Notes: generated from the letters alone by a model not told the origin. 64,000 nucleotides of DNA from Hydractinia symbiolongicarpus (GCF_029227915.1 NC_079876.1:36127828-36191827); one strand, 5' to 3'. Shown: positions 25,452-35,666, numbered from the stretch's first letter. Program-made: numbers and translations.

Positions 25452-25527
25452 GTGTACATTTTTTAAGTTAAGTTGCTCTCTCACGCGTTGATGTTATATA
25501 CCCTGTGCGTGGATTCCGTCCTTGGCT

Positions 25528-25599
25528 GGGGATATAGCTCAGTGGTAGAGCATTCGACTGCAGATCGAGAGGTCCCTGGTTCAAACCCGGGTGTCCCCT
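25528..25599 (+). tRNA. tRNA-Cys(GCA)
   Basis: U23, consensus. Confidence 0.95.
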
Positions 25600-25672
25600 A
25601 CTAGTTGGCTTTTTGTCCTTTCGGCACCTGAGTGGTGAGCTGGTGAATTATTCTGGTTACCCAGCAATTTCT

Positions 25673-25754
25673 GCTGCGATGGCCGAGTGGTTAAGGCGTT
25701 AGACTTGAAATCTAATGGGATCTTCCCGCGTAGGTTCGAACCCTACTCGCAGCG
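25673..25754 (+). tRNA. tRNA-Ser(UGA)
   Basis: U23, consensus. Confidence 0.95.
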
Positions 25755-25834
25755 AATCTACAAACATTCTTTTTGATCTGGTCAAGTGTCTATCACAACG
25801 TACAGACCTTTGCCATGTGATAGAATTGATCATG

Positions 25835-25839
25835 GACGA

Positions 25840-25890
<51 letters not shown>

Positions 25891-25907
25891 AATCCCGGGT
25901 CTCGGCA
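25835..25907 (+). tRNA. tRNA-Phe(GAA)
   Basis: U23; C2A acceptor mismatch, shared with U39. Confidence 0.86.
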
Positions 25908-26044
25908 TTTTATCACTGCCCAGCAGGGCGGTTTGAGGTGGTGAATGCAAGCAGCCGTAGCACTTTTCTTCAGCTATGTTTTTTTATTTATTTTCCTTCC
26001 TTTCTTTTTTACGGAGGGTATTTTCAGTTGTACGTAAAACACGA

Positions 26045-26115
26045 TGCATTGGCGGGGAATCGAACCCCGGTCTCCCGCGTGGCAGGCGAGAATTCTACCA
26101 CTGAACCACCAATGC
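26045..26115 (-). tRNA. tRNA-Gly(GCC)
   Basis: U23, consensus. Confidence 0.95.
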
Positions 26116-26231
26116 GTTACTACTCATTTCCAAAATTTCCGAGTGACAGTGTATCACGTCCCGGTGTGTTAGTAGCCTTAACGGCATTTCAGACGTGTGA
26201 TATTGAGATTTTCAAAATCTCCCAACAGGCA

Positions 26232-26304
26232 GGCGCTGTGGCTTAGCGGTTAAAGCGCCTGTCTAGTAAACAGGAGATCCCCGGTTCAAATCCGGGCAGT
26301 GCCT
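26232..26304 (+). tRNA. tRNA-Thr(AGU)
   Basis: U23, consensus. Confidence 0.95.
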
Positions 26305-26362
26305 TTAGCAGTAATGTTGTGCTTTCTGGTCGGCCTTGTGGCAATGGCCAGCGGTTTGTCAG

Positions 26363-26444
26363 GCTGCGATGGCCGAGTGATTAAGGCGTTTGACTAGAAA
26401 TCAAATGGGATCTTCCGGCGTAGGTTCGAATCCTACTCGCAGCG
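26363..26444 (+). tRNA. tRNA-Ser(AGA)
   Basis: U23; G19A (tertiary GG pair of the D-loop) and a C to G in the variable-arm stem. The latter is shared with U35. Confidence 0.84.
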
Positions 26445-26541
26445 GACGCAAAAAGGTGTTTTTGACACGAACAGAAAGACAGAGCTAGTTCAAATTGTCA
26501 GAAAAAGCATGACATCTAAATTACTTAGTGGTGCGAATGTG

Positions 26542-26613
26542 TCCCGCATGGTCTAGTGGTTAGGATTTCTGGTTTTCACCCAGGCGGCCCGGGTTCGATT
26601 CCCGGTGCGGGAG
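26542..26613 (+). tRNA. tRNA-Glu(UUC), discriminator changed
   Basis: U24; discriminator A73 is G (26613). Confidence 0.88.
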
Positions 26614-26689
26614 GTGTACATTTTTTAAGTTAAGTTGCTCTCTCACGCGTTGATGTTATATACCCTGTGCGTGGATTCCGTCCTTGGCT

Positions 26690-26761
26690 GGGGATATAGC
26701 TCAGTGGTAGAGCATTCGACTGCAGATCGAGAGGTCCCTGGTTCAAACCCGGGTGTCCCCT
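26690..26761 (+). tRNA. tRNA-Cys(GCA)
   Basis: U24, consensus. Confidence 0.95.
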
Positions 26762-26835
26762 ACTAGTTGGCTTTTTGTCCTCTTCGGCACCTGAGTGGTG
26801 AGCTGGTGAATTATTCTGGTTACCCAGCAATTTCT

Positions 26836-26917
26836 GCTGCGATGGCCGAGTGGTTAAGGCGTTAGACTTGAAATCTAATGGGATCTTCCCGCGTAGGTTC
26901 GAACCCTACTCGCAGCG
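26836..26917 (+). tRNA. tRNA-Ser(UGA)
   Basis: U24, consensus. Confidence 0.95.
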
Positions 26918-26997
26918 AATCTACAAACATTCTTTTTGATCTGGTCAAGTGTCTATCACAACGTACAGACCTTTGCCATGTGATAGAATTGATCATG

Positions 26998-27002
26998 GCC
27001 GA

Positions 27003-27053
<51 letters not shown>

Positions 27054-27070
27054 AATCCCGGGTCTCGGCA
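26998..27070 (+). tRNA. tRNA-Phe(GAA)
   Basis: U24, consensus. Confidence 0.95.
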
Positions 27071-27207
27071 TTTTATCACTGCCCAGCAGGGCGGTTTGAG
27101 GTGGTGAATGCAAGCAGCCGTAGCACTTTTCTTCAGCTATGTTTTTTTATTTATTTTCCTTCCTTTCTTTTTTACGGAGGGTATTTTCAGGTGTAGGTAA
27201 AACACGA

Positions 27208-27278
27208 TGCATTGGCGGGGAATCGAACGCCGGTCTCCCGCGTGGCAGGCGAGAATTCTACCACTGAACCACCAATGC
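27208..27278 (-). tRNA. tRNA-Gly(GCC)
   Basis: U24; G52C T-stem mismatch, shared with U40. Confidence 0.85.
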
Positions 27279-27394
27279 GTTACTACTCATTTCCAAAATT
27301 TCCGAGTGACAGTGTATCACGTCCCGGTGTGTTAGTAGCCTTAACGGCATTTCAGACGTGTGATATTGAGATTTTCAAAATCTCCCAACAGGCA

Positions 27395-27467
27395 GGCGCT
27401 GTGGCTTAGCGGTTAAAGCGCCTGTCTAGTAAACAGGAGATCCCCGGTTCAAATCCGGGCAGTGCCT
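27395..27467 (+). tRNA. tRNA-Thr(AGU)
   Basis: U24, consensus. Confidence 0.95.
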
Positions 27468-27525
27468 TTAGCAGTAATGTTGTGCTTTCTGGTCGGCCTT
27501 GTGGCAATGACCAGCGGTTTGTCAG

Positions 27526-27607
27526 GCTGCGATGGCCGAGTGGTTAAGGCGTTTGACTAGAAATCAAATGGGATCTTCCCGCGTAGGTTCGAATCCTACT
27601 CGCAGCG
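27526..27607 (+). tRNA. tRNA-Ser(AGA)
   Basis: U24, consensus. Confidence 0.95.
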
Positions 27608-27704
27608 GACGCAAAAAGGTGTTTTTGACACGAACAGAAAGACAGAGCTAGTTCAAATTGTAAGAAAAAGCATGACATCTAAATTACTTAGTGGTGCGAA
27701 TGTG

Positions 27705-27776
27705 TCCCGCATGGTCTAGTGGTTAGGATTTCTGGTTTTCACCCAGGCGGCCCGGGTTCGATTCCCGGTGCGGGAA
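27705..27776 (+). tRNA. tRNA-Glu(UUC)
   Basis: U25, consensus. Confidence 0.95.
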
Positions 27777-27852
27777 GTGTACATTTTTTAAGTTAAGTTG
27801 CTCTCTCACGCGTTGATGTTATATACCCTGTGCGTGGGTTCCGTCCTTGGCT

Positions 27853-27924
27853 GGGGATATAGCTCAGTGGTAGAGCATTCGACTGCAGATCGAGAGGTCC
27901 CTGGTTCAAACCCGGGTGTCCTCT
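27853..27924 (+). tRNA. tRNA-Cys(GCA)
   Basis: U25; C71T, a G2/U71 wobble, shared with U41. Confidence 0.9.
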
Positions 27925-27998
27925 ACTAGTTGGCTTTTTGTCCTCTTCGGCACCTGAGTGGTGAGCTGGTGAATTATTCTGGTTACCCAGCAATTTCT

Positions 27999-28080
27999 GC
28001 TGCGATGGCCGAGTGGTTAAGGCGTTAGACTTGAAATCTAATGGGATCTTCCCGCGTAGGTTCGAACCCTACTCGCAGCG
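27999..28080 (+). tRNA. tRNA-Ser(UGA)
   Basis: U25, consensus. Confidence 0.95.
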
Positions 28081-28160
28081 AACCTACAAACATTCTTTTT
28101 GATCTGGTCAAGTGTCTATCACAACGTACAGACCTTTGCCATGTGATAGAATTGATCATG

Positions 28161-28165
28161 GCCGA

Positions 28166-28216
<51 letters not shown>

Positions 28217-28233
28217 AATCCCGGGTCTCGGCA
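28161..28233 (+). tRNA. tRNA-Phe(GAA)
   Basis: U25, consensus. Confidence 0.95.
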
Positions 28234-28370
28234 TTTTATCACTGCCCAGCAGGGCGGTTTGAGGTGGTGAATGCAAGCAGCCGTGGCACTTTTCTTCAGC
28301 TATGTTTTCTTATTTATTTCCCTTCCTTTCTTTTTTACGGAGGGTATTTTCAGGTGTAGGTAAAACACGA

Positions 28371-28441
28371 TGCATTGGCGGGGAATCGAACCCCGGTCTC
28401 CCGCGTGGCAGGCGAGAATTCTACCACTGAACCACCAATGC
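28371..28441 (-). tRNA. tRNA-Gly(GCC)
   Basis: U25, consensus. Confidence 0.95.
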
Positions 28442-28557
28442 GTTACTACTCATTTCCAAAATTTCCGAGTGACAGTGTATCACGTCCCGGTGTGTTAGTA
28501 GCCTTAACGGCATTTCAGACGTGTGATATTGAGATTTTCAAAATCTCCCAACAGGCA

Positions 28558-28630
28558 GGCGCTGTGGCTTAGCGGTTAAAGCGCCTGTCTAGTAAACAGG
28601 AGATCCCCGGTTCAAATCCGGGCAGTGCCT
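28558..28630 (+). tRNA. tRNA-Thr(AGU)
   Basis: U25, consensus. Confidence 0.95.
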
Positions 28631-28688
28631 TTAGCAGTAATGTTGTGCTTTCTGGTCGGCCTTGTGGCAATGGCCAGCGGTTTGTCAG

Positions 28689-28770
28689 GCTGCGATGGCC
28701 GAGTGGTTAAGGCGTTTGACTAGAAATCAAATGGGATCTTCCCGCGTAGGTTCGAATCCTACTCGCAGCG
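28689..28770 (+). tRNA. tRNA-Ser(AGA)
   Basis: U25, consensus. Confidence 0.95.
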
Positions 28771-28867
28771 GACGCAAAAAGGTGTTTTTGACACGAACAG
28801 AAAGACAGAGCTAGTTCAAATTGTCAGAAAAAGCATGACATCTAAATTACTTAGTGGTGCGAATGTG

Positions 28868-28939
28868 TCCCGCATGGTCTAGTGGTTAGGATTTCTGGTT
28901 TTCACCCAGGCGGCCCGGGTTCGATTCCCGGTGCGGGAA
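28868..28939 (+). tRNA. tRNA-Glu(UUC)
   Basis: U26, consensus; the terminator is shortened to TTTT. Confidence 0.95.
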
Positions 28940-29015
28940 GTGTACATGTTTTAAGTTAAGTTGCTCTCTCACGCGTTGATGTTATATACCCTGTGCGTGG
29001 ATTCCGTCTTTGGCT

Positions 29016-29087
29016 GGGGATATAGCTCAGTGGTAGAGCATTCGACTGCAGATCGAGAGGTCCCTGGTTCAAACCCGGGTGTCCCCT
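29016..29087 (+). tRNA. tRNA-Cys(GCA)
   Basis: U26, consensus. Confidence 0.95.
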
Positions 29088-29161
29088 ACTAGTTGGCTTT
29101 TTGTCCTCTTCGGCACCTGAGTGGTGAGCTGGTGAATTATTCTGGTTACCCAGCAATTTCT

Positions 29162-29243
29162 GCTGCGATGGCCGAGTGGTTAAGGCGTTAGACTTGAAAT
29201 CTAATGGGATCTTCCCGCGTAGGTTCGAACCCTACTCGCAGCG
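29162..29243 (+). tRNA. tRNA-Ser(UGA)
   Basis: U26, consensus. Confidence 0.95.
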
Positions 29244-29323
29244 AATCTACAAACATTCTTTTTGATCTGGTCAAGTGTCTATCACAACGTACAGACCTTT
29301 GCCATGTGATAGAATTGATCATG

Positions 29324-29328
29324 GCCGA

Positions 29329-29379
<51 letters not shown>

Positions 29380-29396
29380 AATCCCGGGTCTCGGCA
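29324..29396 (+). tRNA. tRNA-Phe(GAA)
   Basis: U26, consensus. Confidence 0.95.
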
Positions 29397-29533
29397 TTTT
29401 ATCACTGCCCAGCAGGGCGGTTTGAGGTGGTGAATGCAAGCAGCCGTAGCACTTTTCTTCAGCTATGTTTTTTTATTTATTTTCCTTCCTTTCTTTTTTA
29501 CGGAGGGTATTTTCAGGTGTAGGTAAAACACGA

Positions 29534-29604
29534 TGCATTGGCGGGGAATCGAACCCCGGTCTCCCGCGTGGCAGGCGAGAATTCTACCACTGAACCACCA
29601 ATGC
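29534..29604 (-). tRNA. tRNA-Gly(GCC)
   Basis: U26, consensus. Confidence 0.95.
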
Positions 29605-29720
29605 GTTACTACTCATTTCCAAAATTTCCGAGTGACAGTGTATCACGTCCCGGTGTGTTAGTAGCCTTAACGGCATTTCAGACGTGTGATATTGAGATTT
29701 TCAAAATCTCCCAACAGGCA

Positions 29721-29793
29721 GGCGCTGTGGCTTAGCGGTTAAAGCGCCTGTCTAGTAAACAGGAGATCCCCGGTTCAAATCCGGGCAGTGCCT
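29721..29793 (+). tRNA. tRNA-Thr(AGU)
   Basis: U26, consensus. Confidence 0.95.
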
Positions 29794-29851
29794 TTAGCAG
29801 TAATGTTGTGCTTTCTGGTCGGCCTTGTGGCAATGGCCAGCGGTTTGTCAG

Positions 29852-29933
29852 GCTGCGATGGCCGAGTGGTTAAGGCGTTTGACTAGAAATCAAATGGGAT
29901 CTTCCCGCGTAGGTTCGAATCCTACTCGCAGCG
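29852..29933 (+). tRNA. tRNA-Ser(AGA)
   Basis: U26, consensus. Confidence 0.95.
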
Positions 29934-30030
29934 GACGCAAAAAGGTGTTTTTGACACGAACAGAAAGACAGAGCTAGTTCAAATTGTCAGAAAAAGCATG
30001 ACATCTAAATTACTTAGTGGTGCGAATGTG

Positions 30031-30102
30031 TCCCGCATGGTCTAGTGGTTAGGATTTCTGGTTTTCACCCAGGCGGCCCGGGTTCGATTCCCGGTGCGGG
30101 AA
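30031..30102 (+). tRNA. tRNA-Glu(UUC)
   Basis: U27, consensus. Confidence 0.95.
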
Positions 30103-30178
30103 GTGTACATTTTTTAAGTTAAGTTGCTCTCTCACGCGTTGATGTTATATACCCTGTGCGTGGATTCCGTCCTTGGCT

Positions 30179-30250
30179 GGGGATATAGCTCAGTGGTAGA
30201 GCATTCGACTGCAGATCGAGAGGTCCCTGGTTCAAACCCGGGTGTCCCCT
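30179..30250 (+). tRNA. tRNA-Cys(GCA)
   Basis: U27, consensus. Confidence 0.95.
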
Positions 30251-30324
30251 ACTAGTTGGCTTTTTGTCCTCTTCGGCACCTGAGTGGTGAGCTGGTGAAT
30301 TATTCTGGTTACCCAGCAATTTCT

Positions 30325-30406
30325 GCTGCGATGGCCGAGTGGTTAAGGCGTTAGACTTGAAATCTAATGGGATCTTCCCGCGTAGGTTCGAACCCTACTC
30401 GCAGCG
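30325..30406 (+). tRNA. tRNA-Ser(UGA)
   Basis: U27, consensus. Confidence 0.95.
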
Positions 30407-30486
30407 AATCTACAAACATTCTTTTTGATCTGGTCAAGTGTCTATCACAACGTACAGACCTTTGCCATGTGATAGAATTGATCATG

Positions 30487-30491
30487 GCCGA

Positions 30492-30542
<51 letters not shown>

Positions 30543-30559
30543 AATCCCGGGTCTCGGCA
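30487..30559 (+). tRNA. tRNA-Phe(GAA)
   Basis: U27, consensus. Confidence 0.95.
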
Positions 30560-30695
30560 TTTTATCACTGCCCAGCAGGGCGGTTTGAGGTGGTGAATGC
30601 AAGCAGCCGTAGCACTTTTCTTAAGCTATGTTTTTTATTTATTTTCCTTCCTTTCTTTTTTACGGAGGGTATTTCCAGGTGTAGGTAAAACACGA

Positions 30696-30766
30696 TGCAT
30701 TGGCGGGGAATCGAACCCCGGTCTCCCGCGTGGCAGGCGAGAATTCTACCACTGAACCACCAATGC
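30696..30766 (-). tRNA. tRNA-Gly(GCC)
   Basis: U27, consensus. Confidence 0.95.
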
Positions 30767-30882
30767 GTTACTACTCATTTCCAAAATTTCCGAGTGACAG
30801 TGTATCACGTCCCGGTGTGTTAGTAGCCTTAACGGCATTTCAGACGTGTGATATTGAGATTTTCAAAATCTCCCAACAGGCA

Positions 30883-30955
30883 GGCGCTGTGGCTTAGCGG
30901 TTAAAGCGCCTGTCTAGTAAATAGGAGATCCCCGGTTCAAATCCGGGCAGTGCCT
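30883..30955 (+). tRNA. tRNA-Thr(AGU)
   Basis: U27; C40T, a G30/U40 wobble. Confidence 0.9.
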
Positions 30956-31013
30956 TTAGCAGTAATGTTGTGCTTTCTGGTCGGCCTTGTGGCAATGGCC
31001 AGCGGTTTGTCAG

Positions 31014-31095
31014 GCTGCGATGGCCGAGTGGTTAAGGCGTTTGACTAGAAATCAAATGGGATCTTCCCGCGTAGGTTCGAATCCTACTCGCAGCG
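31014..31095 (+). tRNA. tRNA-Ser(AGA)
   Basis: U27, consensus. Confidence 0.95.
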
Positions 31096-31192
31096 GACGC
31101 AAAAAGGTGTTTTTGACACGAACAGAAAGACAGAGCTAGTTCAAATTGTCAGAAAAAGCATGACATCTAAATTACTTAGTGGTGCGAATGTG

Positions 31193-31264
31193 TCCCGCAT
31201 GGTCTAGTGGTTAGGATTTCTGGTTTTCACCCAGGCGGCCCGGGTTCGATTCCCGGTGCGGGAA
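31193..31264 (+). tRNA. tRNA-Glu(UUC)
   Basis: U28, consensus. Confidence 0.95.
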
Positions 31265-31340
31265 GTGTACATTTTTTAAGTTAAGTTGCTCTCTCACGCG
31301 TTGATGTTATATACCCTGTGCGTGGATTCCGTCCTTGGCT

Positions 31341-31412
31341 GGGGATATAGCTCAGTGGTAGAGCATTCGACTGCAGATCGAGAGGTCCCTGGTTCAAACC
31401 CGGGTGTCCCCT
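31341..31412 (+). tRNA. tRNA-Cys(GCA)
   Basis: U28, consensus. Confidence 0.95.
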
Positions 31413-31486
31413 ACTAGTTGGCTTTTTGTCCTCTTCGGCACCTGAGTGGTGAGCTGGTGAATTATTCTGGTTACCCAGCAATTTCT

Positions 31487-31568
31487 GCTGCGATGGCCGA
31501 GTGGTTAAGGCGTTAGACTTGAAATCTAATGGGATCTTCCCGCGTAGGTTCGAACCCTACTCGCAGCG
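31487..31568 (+). tRNA. tRNA-Ser(UGA)
   Basis: U28, consensus. Confidence 0.95.
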
Positions 31569-31648
31569 AATCTACAAACATTCTTTTTGATCTGGTCAAG
31601 TGTCTATCACAACGTACAGACCTTTGCCATGTGATAGAATTGATCATG

Positions 31649-31653
31649 GCCGA

Positions 31654-31704
<51 letters not shown>

Positions 31705-31721
31705 AATCCCGGGTCTCGGCA
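31649..31721 (+). tRNA. tRNA-Phe(GAA)
   Basis: U28, consensus. Confidence 0.95.
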
Positions 31722-31859
31722 TTTTATCACTGCCCAGCAGGGCGGTTTGAGGTGGTGAATGCAAGCAGCCGTAGCACTTTTCTTCAGCTATGTTTTTTTT
31801 ATTTATTTTCCTTCCTTTCTTTTTTACGGAGGGTATTTTCAGGTGTAGGTAAAACACGA

Positions 31860-31930
31860 TGCATTGGCGGGGAATCGAACCCCGGTCTCCCGCGTGGCAG
31901 GCGAGAATTCTACCACTGAACCACCAATGC
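31860..31930 (-). tRNA. tRNA-Gly(GCC)
   Basis: U28, consensus. Confidence 0.95.
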
Positions 31931-32046
31931 GTTACTACTCATTTCCAAAATTTCCGAGTGACAGTGTATCACGTCCCGGTGTGTTAGTAGCCTTAACGGC
32001 ATTTCAGACGTGTGATATTGAGATTTTCAAAATCTCCCAACAGGCA

Positions 32047-32119
32047 GGCGCTGTGGCTTAGCGGTTAAAGCGCCTGTCTAGTAAACAGGAGATCCCCGGT
32101 TCAAATCCGGGCAGTGCCT
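32047..32119 (+). tRNA. tRNA-Thr(AGU)
   Basis: U28, consensus. Confidence 0.95.
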
Positions 32120-32177
32120 TTAGCAGTAATGTTGTGCTTTCTGGTCGGCCTTGTGGCAATGGCCAGCGGTTTGTCAG

Positions 32178-32259
32178 GCTGCGATGGCCGAGTGGTTAAG
32201 GCGTTTGACTAGAAATCAAATGGGATCTTCCCGCGTAGGTTCGAATCCTACTCGCAGCG
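32178..32259 (+). tRNA. tRNA-Ser(AGA)
   Basis: U28, consensus. Confidence 0.95.
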
Positions 32260-32356
32260 GACGCAAAAAGGTGTTTTTGACACGAACAGAAAGACAGAGC
32301 TAGTTCAAATTGTCAGAAAAAGCATGACATCTAAATTACTTAGTGGTGCGAATGTG

Positions 32357-32428
32357 TCCCGCATGGTCTAGTGGTTAGGATTTCTGGTTTTCACCCAGGC
32401 GGCCCGGGTTCGATTCCTGGTGCGGGAA
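32357..32428 (+). tRNA. tRNA-Glu(UUC)
   Basis: U29; C63T, a G/U wobble in the T-stem. Confidence 0.9.
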
Positions 32429-32504
32429 GTGTACATTTTTTAAGTTAAGTTGCTCTCTCACGCGTTGATGTTATATACCCTGTGCGTGGATTCCGTCCTT
32501 GGCT

Positions 32505-32576
32505 GGGGATATAGCTCAGGGGTAGAGCATTCGACTGCAGATCGAGAGGTCCCTGGTTCAAACCCGGGTGTCCCCT
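32505..32576 (+). tRNA. tRNA-Cys(GCA)
   Basis: U29; one D-loop T to G change. Confidence 0.92.
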
Positions 32577-32650
32577 ACTAGTTGGCTTTTTGTCCTCTTC
32601 GGCACCTGAGTGGTGAGCTGGTGAATTATTCTGGTTACCCAGCAATTTCT

Positions 32651-32732
32651 GCTGCGATGGCCGAGTGGTTAAGGCGTTAGACTTGAAATCTAATGGGATC
32701 TTCCCGCGTAAGTTTAAACCCTACTCGCAGCG
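32651..32732 (+). tRNA. tRNA-Ser(UGA), box B destroyed
   Basis: U29; G52A, C56T and G57A. Box B reads AGTTTAAACCC instead of GGTTCGAACCC, and the universal C56 is lost. TFIIIC binding and folding are both expected to suffer, so this is probably a pseudogene. The related copy in U46 has only G57A. Confidence 0.65.
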
Positions 32733-32812
32733 AATCTACAAACATTCTTTTTGATCTGGTCAAGTGTCTATCACAACGTACAGACATTTGCCATGTGATA
32801 GAATTGATCATG

Positions 32813-32817
32813 GCCGA

Positions 32818-32868
<51 letters not shown>

Positions 32869-32885
32869 AATCCCGGGTCTCGGCA
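32813..32885 (+). tRNA. tRNA-Phe(GAA)
   Basis: U29, consensus. Confidence 0.95.
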
Positions 32886-33023
32886 TTTTATCACTGCCCA
32901 GCAGGGCGGTTTGAGGTGGTGAATGCAGGCAGCCGTAGCACTTTTCTTCAGCTATGTTTTTTTTATTTATTTTCCTTCCTTTCTTTTTTACGGAGGGTAT
33001 TTTCAGGTGTAGGTAAAACACGA

Positions 33024-33094
33024 TGCATTGGCGGGGAATCGAACCCCGGTCTCCCGCGTGGCAGGCGAGAATTCTACCACTGAACCACCAATGC
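33024..33094 (-). tRNA. tRNA-Gly(GCC)
   Basis: U29, consensus. Confidence 0.95.
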
Positions 33095-33210
33095 GTTACT
33101 ACTCATTTCCAAAATTTCCGAGTGACAGTGTATCACGTCCCGGTGTGTTAGTAGCCTTAACGGCATTTCAGACGTGTGATATTGAGATTTTCAAAATCTC
33201 CCAACAGGCA

Positions 33211-33283
33211 GGCGCTGTGGCTTAGCGGTTAAAGCGCCTGTCTAGTAAACAGGAGATCCCCGGTTCAAATCCGGGCAGTGCCT
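33211..33283 (+). tRNA. tRNA-Thr(AGU)
   Basis: U29, consensus. Confidence 0.95.
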
Positions 33284-33341
33284 TTAGCAGTAATGTTGTG
33301 CTTTCTGGTCGGCCTTGTGGCAATGGCCAGCGGTTTGTCAG

Positions 33342-33423
33342 GCTGCGATGGCCGAGTGGTTAAGGCGTTTGACTAGAAATCAAATGGGATCTTCCCGCGT
33401 AGGTTCGAATCCTACTCGCAGCG
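33342..33423 (+). tRNA. tRNA-Ser(AGA)
   Basis: U29, consensus. Confidence 0.95.
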
Positions 33424-33520
33424 GACGCAAAAAGGTGTTTTTGACACGAACAGAAAGACAGAGCTAGTTCAAATTGTCAGAAAAAGCATGACATCTAAAT
33501 TACTTAGTGGTGCAAATGTG

Positions 33521-33592
33521 TCCCGCATGGTCTAGTGGTTAGGATTTCTGGTTTTCACCCAGGCGGCCCGGGTTCGATTCCCGGTGCGGGAA
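33521..33592 (+). tRNA. tRNA-Glu(UUC)
   Basis: U30, consensus. Confidence 0.95.
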
Positions 33593-33668
33593 GTGTACAT
33601 TTTTTAAGTTAAGTTGCTCTCTCACGCGTTGATGTTATATACCCTGTGCGTGGATTCCGTCCTTGGCT

Positions 33669-33740
33669 GGGGATATAGCTCAGTGGTAGAGCATTCGACT
33701 GCAGATCGAGAGGTCCCTGGTTCAAACCCGGGTGTCCCCT
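33669..33740 (+). tRNA. tRNA-Cys(GCA)
   Basis: U30, consensus. Confidence 0.95.
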
Positions 33741-33814
33741 ACTAGTTGGCTTTTTGTCCTTTTCGGCACCTGAGTGGTGAGTTGGTGAATTATTCTGGTT
33801 ACCCAGCAATTTCT

Positions 33815-33896
33815 GCTGCGATGGCCGAGTGGTAAAGGCGTTAGACTTGAAATCTAATGGGATCTTCCCGCGTAGGTTCGAACCCTACTCGCAGCG
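33815..33896 (+). tRNA. tRNA-Ser(UGA)
   Basis: U30; one D-loop T to A change. Confidence 0.92.
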
Positions 33897-33976
33897 AATC
33901 TACAAACATTCTTTTTGATCTGGTCAAGTGTCTATCACAACGTACAGACCTTTGCCATGTGATAGAATTGATCATG

Positions 33977-33981
33977 GCCGA

Positions 33982-34032
<51 letters not shown>

Positions 34033-34049
34033 AATCCCGGGTCTCGGCA
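33977..34049 (+). tRNA. tRNA-Phe(GAA)
   Basis: U30, consensus. Confidence 0.95.
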
Positions 34050-34185
34050 TTTTATCACTGCCCAGCAGGGCGGTTTGAGGTGGTGAATGCAAGCAGCCGT
34101 AGCACTTTTCTTCAGCTATGTTTTTTATTTATTTTCCTTCCTTTCTTTTTTACGGAGGGTATTTTCAGGTGTAGGTAAAACACGA

Positions 34186-34256
34186 TGCATTGGCGGGGAA
34201 TCGAACCCCGGTCTCCCGCGTGGCAGGCGAGAATTCTACCACTGAACCACCAATGC
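34186..34256 (-). tRNA. tRNA-Gly(GCC)
   Basis: U30, consensus. Confidence 0.95.
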
Positions 34257-34372
34257 GTTACTACTCATTTCCAAAATTTCCGAGTGACAGTGTATCACGT
34301 CCCGGTGTGTTAGTAGCCTTAACGGCATTTCAGACGTGTGATATTGAGATTTTCAAAATCTCCCAACAGGCA

Positions 34373-34445
34373 GGCGCTGTGGCTTAGCGGTTAAAGCGCC
34401 TGTCTAGTAAACAGGAGATCCCCGGTTCAAATCCGGGCAGTGCCT
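34373..34445 (+). tRNA. tRNA-Thr(AGU)
   Basis: U30, consensus. Confidence 0.95.
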
Positions 34446-34503
34446 TTAGAAGTAATGTTGTGCTTTCTGGTCGGCCTTGTGGCAATGGCCAGCGGTTTGT
34501 CAG

Positions 34504-34585
34504 GCTGCGATGGCCGAGTGGTTAAGGCGTTTGACTAGAAATCAAATGGGATCTTCCCGCGTAGGTTCGAATCCTACTCGCAGCG
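34504..34585 (+). tRNA. tRNA-Ser(AGA)
   Basis: U30, consensus. Confidence 0.95.
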
Positions 34586-34682
34586 GACGCAAAAAGGTGT
34601 TTTTGACACGAACAGAAAGACAGAGCTAGTTCAAATTGTCAGAAAAAGCATGACATCTAAATTACTTAGTGGTGCGAATGTG

Positions 34683-34754
34683 TCCCGCATGGTCTAGTGG
34701 TTAGGATTTCTGGTTTTCACCCAGGCGGCCCGGGTTCGATTCCCGGTGCGGGAA
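34683..34754 (+). tRNA. tRNA-Glu(UUC)
   Basis: U31, consensus. Confidence 0.95.
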
Positions 34755-34830
34755 GTGTACATTTTTTAAGTTAAGTTGCTCTCTCACGCGTTGATGTTAT
34801 ATACCCTGTGCGTGGATTCCGTCCTTGGCT

Positions 34831-34902
34831 GGGGATATAGCTCAGTGGTAGAGCATTCGCCTGCAGATCGAGAGGTCCCTGGTTCAAACCCGGGTGTCCC
34901 CT
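34831..34902 (+). tRNA. tRNA-Cys(GCA)
   Basis: U31; A31C, a mismatch at the base of the anticodon loop. Confidence 0.85.
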
Positions 34903-34976
34903 ACTAGTTGGCGTTTTGTCCTCTTCGGCACCTGAGTGGTGAGCTGGTGAATTATTCTGGTTACCCAGCAATTTCT

Positions 34977-35058
34977 GCTGCGATGGCCGAGTGGTTAAGG
35001 CGTTAGACTTGAAATCTAATGGGATCTTCCCGCGTAGGTTCGAACCCTACTCGCAGCG
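34977..35058 (+). tRNA. tRNA-Ser(UGA)
   Basis: U31, consensus. Confidence 0.95.
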
Positions 35059-35138
35059 AATCTACAAACATTCTTTTTGATCTGGTCAAGTGTCTATCAC
35101 AACGTACAGACCTTTGCCATGTGATAGAATTGATCATG

Positions 35139-35143
35139 GCCGA

Positions 35144-35189
<46 letters not shown>

Positions 35190-35211
35190 TGTTCAATCCC
35201 GGGTCTCGGCA
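35139..35211 (+). tRNA. tRNA-Phe(GAA)
   Basis: U31; G52T, a T-stem mismatch that also alters box B. Confidence 0.84.
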
Positions 35212-35348
35212 TTTTATCACTGCCCAGCAGGGCGGCTTGAGGTGGTGAATGCAAGCAGCCGTAGCACTTTTCTTCAGCTATGTTTTTTTATTTATTTTCC
35301 TTCCTTTCTTTTTTACGGAGGGTATTTTCAGGTGTAGGTAAAACACGA

Positions 35349-35419
35349 TGCATTGGCGGGGAATCGAACCCCGGTCTCCCGCGTGGCAGGCGAGAATTCT
35401 ACCACTGAACCACCAATGC
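35349..35419 (-). tRNA. tRNA-Gly(GCC)
   Basis: U31, consensus. Confidence 0.95.
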
Positions 35420-35535
35420 GTTACTACTCATTTCCAAAATTTCCGAGTGACAGTGTATCACGTCCCGGTGTGTTAGTAGCCTTAACGGCATTTCAGACGT
35501 GTGATATTGAGATTTTCAAAATTTCTCAACAGGCA

Positions 35536-35608
35536 GGCGCTGTGGCTTAGCGGTTAAAGCGCCTGTCTAGTAAACAGGAGATCCCCGGTTCAAATCCGGG
35601 CAGTGCCT
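35536..35608 (+). tRNA. tRNA-Thr(AGU)
   Basis: U31, consensus gene; upstream palindrome broken. Confidence 0.95.
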
Positions 35609-35666
35609 TTAGCAGTAATGTTGTGCTTTCTGGTCGGCCTTGTGACAATGGCCAGCGGTTTGTCAG

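Noticed and set aside
25938-26246. 102-codon ORF in U23, U39 and U53
   Set aside because: Only a loss of the TAG in the spacer upstream of Gly lengthens a frame that exists in every unit. The body is antisense Gly.
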